Assembly: GCA_947494695.1 (NCBI GenBank)
Contig: CANLWB010000005.1
Location: 393,030-457,029, forward strand
Length of the DNA stretch: 64,000 nucleotides
Direction: 5' to 3'
From: an uncultured Flavobacteriaceae bacterium
GTDB lineage: Bacteria; Bacteroidota; Bacteroidia; Flavobacteriales; Flavobacteriaceae
Shown: positions 62,747 to 64,000 of the stretch, piece after piece
Layout: every line of letters starts with the position of its first letter
Position numbering within the stretch: the stretch's first letter is position 1
Program-made: the position numbers and the translations under genes
The notes under the pieces: generated by a model
The model's database searches: none
Told to the model about the DNA's origin: nothing
Seen by the model: only the letters and a program-made list of their open reading frames with translations

Positions 62747-63139
62747 ATGATGTTACCACAAAAACTTCAAAACCTATTAGACGAACTACAACTCTCCCCA
62801 GAAGAATTTGGAGACAAAATTGATGTTGGTAAAAGCTCTATATACAAGCTATTAAGAGGGGATACAAAGAAGCTCACTTCTAGAATGGCTACTAAAATAA
62901 ATAACGCATTTCCCAATTATTCTTTAGACTATCTGAATGGACTCAATTATGACACTGCTGGGCCTAAAGTATACCCATCAAACGAGCCCGGTGAAACCTA
63001 TAGGGAGTTGCATCAAAAGGAAATAGATTTCGTTACTTGGGCTATGAAGAATAACCATGATCAATTAATGACCGATGAACCATTTAGAAAGGAGTTTGTT
63101 TTTAGAGCTAATGAATGGGTACATAATTTCCCGAAGTAA
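62747..63139 (+). CDS. XRE-family HTH transcriptional regulator
   Basis: A 130-aa protein. Residues ~5-65 are a Cro/C1-type helix-turn-helix (LQNLLDELQLSPEEFGDKIDVGKSSIYKLLRGDTKKLTSRMATKINNAFP). The recognition helix is around VGKSSIYKLLRG, and the segment after it (YSLDYLNG) is the usual end of the fold in phage-repressor-like proteins. The C-terminal ~60 residues are charged and unassigned, and no peptidase (S24) domain is visible. The protein probably autoregulates through the dyads 62-100 bp upstream. It is divergent from the 80-aa gene, suggesting a small regulatory module of phage or mobile origin (inference). Confidence 0.82.
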   Translation: MMLPQKLQNLLDELQLSPEEFGDKIDVGKSSIYKLLRGDTKKLTSRMATKINNAFPNYSLDYLNGLNYDTAGPKVYPSNEPGETYRELHQKEIDFVTWAMKNNHDQLMTDEPFRKEFVFRANEWVHNFPK

Positions 63140-63392
63140 TTTTCACTCGTCTCTATCTCTAAACAATCTATTATATTATAACCATTCACTCTGCGCTTAG
63201 CTAGACAGGTTATGATGTCCTAATTTGGTATGACTTTCTAATATGTATGCTTCAACTCCTAAAAAACACCTTCAACCCTTCTTTATTATTTAATAATAAA
63301 CATATTTAAGCATCTTTAATTTAATCAAAAGTAAATTTTTAGCCACCCGAAACTAGTTTTTTGTTGTAATAACACAAAAGACTATTCTTACT

Positions 63393-63707
63393 ATGACTAT
63401 CACAAAATCACTTTTAGTACATGTCAATGTTTCTCAATTAGGTATAATATTAGGCCTAGTATTTGTCATTATATACTTTATAGCCAGAGGATTTTTTAAA
63501 CGAAAAACTATTCATACTGAAGATATTATCATGTCTTTTGCACATGGGTTCAAGGTATCCATATGCCTTAATATGGCCTTAACAGCTTACTTTAACCTAT
63601 ATACCGAACTAAAATATATGGATCAAGCCTGTATGGTTTTTGGTGGATTTACCCTAGCAACTCTGGCAATAAAGGGGTTGAGAACATCTATTATTAAAAA
63701 AGATTAA
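63393..63707 (+). CDS. Small membrane protein of unknown family (104 aa)
   Basis: A 104-aa protein with one strong transmembrane segment at about residues 15-32 (LGIILGLVFVIIYFIARGFF) and weaker hydrophobic stretches at about 52-68 (KVSICLNMALTAYFNLY) and 78-92 (ACMVFGGFTLATLAIKG). No family was recognised. The reading frame starts at an ATG with a normal AT-rich leader and is isolated, 253 bp from the XRE gene on the same strand. It may belong with the XRE module or be independent, and no function can be inferred. Confidence 0.45.
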   Translation: MTITKSLLVHVNVSQLGIILGLVFVIIYFIARGFFKRKTIHTEDIIMSFAHGFKVSICLNMALTAYFNLYTELKYMDQACMVFGGFTLATLAIKGLRTSIIKKD

Positions 63708-64000
63708 AGACCTTCTAATTTGCAGCCTGTCCCATTCTGTAAATACTTTTACTGATTGTCCGCAATTTGTCATAATAGAATTTTGTCAATCTGAACGCGT
63801 TTCAAATTTTAGGCTTAAACTATGAAATATTAGTATTATAAGATTCCTCACTGCCGTTCTGAATGAACAAGGCATATTATAGTACAAAACTTAATGTGTG
63901 ACCATAGACTAAAGCTAATCCAAATGCACAAAAATAGAACGGAAATCACAGCGTAAACGATGCCTATAATTCAGTTAACGGTTTATGGATTTCCTTTTCA
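63708..64000. other. Non-coding end of the window
   Basis: The last 293 bp contain no recognisable gene or signal. A gene could begin beyond the window edge. Confidence 0.4.

Overview
The window is chromosomal DNA from a member of the Bacteroidota, most likely a marine Flavobacteriaceae. The evidence is a SusC/SusD pair, a hybrid two-component regulator (HTCS), C-terminal type IX secretion (T9SS) sorting domains, many lipoproteins, TAnnTTTG-type promoter boxes and a low GC content. No tRNA, rRNA, CRISPR array, transposase or integrase was recognised.

Layout: (1) 1-3432: the 3' end of a secreted PhoX-like protein, then a minus-strand trio of DedA-type protein, DUF3817 protein and MscS-type channel. 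(2) About 3433-12590: a visibly AT-rich accessory island. It holds an XRE / 36-aa peptide / HEPN / MNT toxin-antitoxin operon with an operator-like repeat array, a 566-aa protein with a PD-(D/E)xK-like motif divergent from an AlbA_2 (Schlafen-type) ATPase-like protein, a ParDE pair, a large unknown membrane protein and a broken DUF488 gene. Related inverted repeats separate the modules. (3) 12591-19142: two overlapping surface lipoproteins, REP-like repeats, and an esterase / serine beta-lactamase-like / PD40 lipoprotein operon. (4) 19356-30491: two diverged copies of a LytS/LytTR two-component locus that have decayed in complementary ways. One keeps the kinase, the other keeps the regulator. 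Between them lie a secreted subtilase and a nitronate monooxygenase / thioesterase / MFS / acyl-CoA ligase module. (5) 30585-35045: a 985-aa protein with about 21 helical repeats of 33 aa, a lipoprotein RidA and a LysE exporter.

(6) 35182-61767: a 26.6-kb run of minus-strand genes forming a polysaccharide utilisation locus (PUL). From its promoter-proximal end it encodes an HTCS sensor, GH5, a DUF5060 apiosidase-like hydrolase, an ECF sigma factor, a FecR-like stub, SusC, SusD, a 14-repeat FG-GAP/ASPIC lipoprotein, a seven-haem cytochrome c, two GH3 enzymes, and gluconokinase, 6-phosphogluconate dehydrogenase and a GntP permease. A plausible reading (inference) is that beta-linked glucan fragments are cut by GH5 and GH3, and that gluconate arising from oxidised chain ends or glucose oxidation is imported by GntP and converted by GntK and Gnd to ribulose-5-phosphate. 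The cytochrome and FG-GAP protein may serve the oxidation step. (7) 62184-63707: a small divergent pair around tandem operator dyads (one gene encodes an XRE regulator) and a small membrane protein.

The points most worth a second look are the PUL with its gluconate and cytochrome modules, the complementary LytS/LytTR loci, the repeat protein, and the island with its recurrent inverted repeats.
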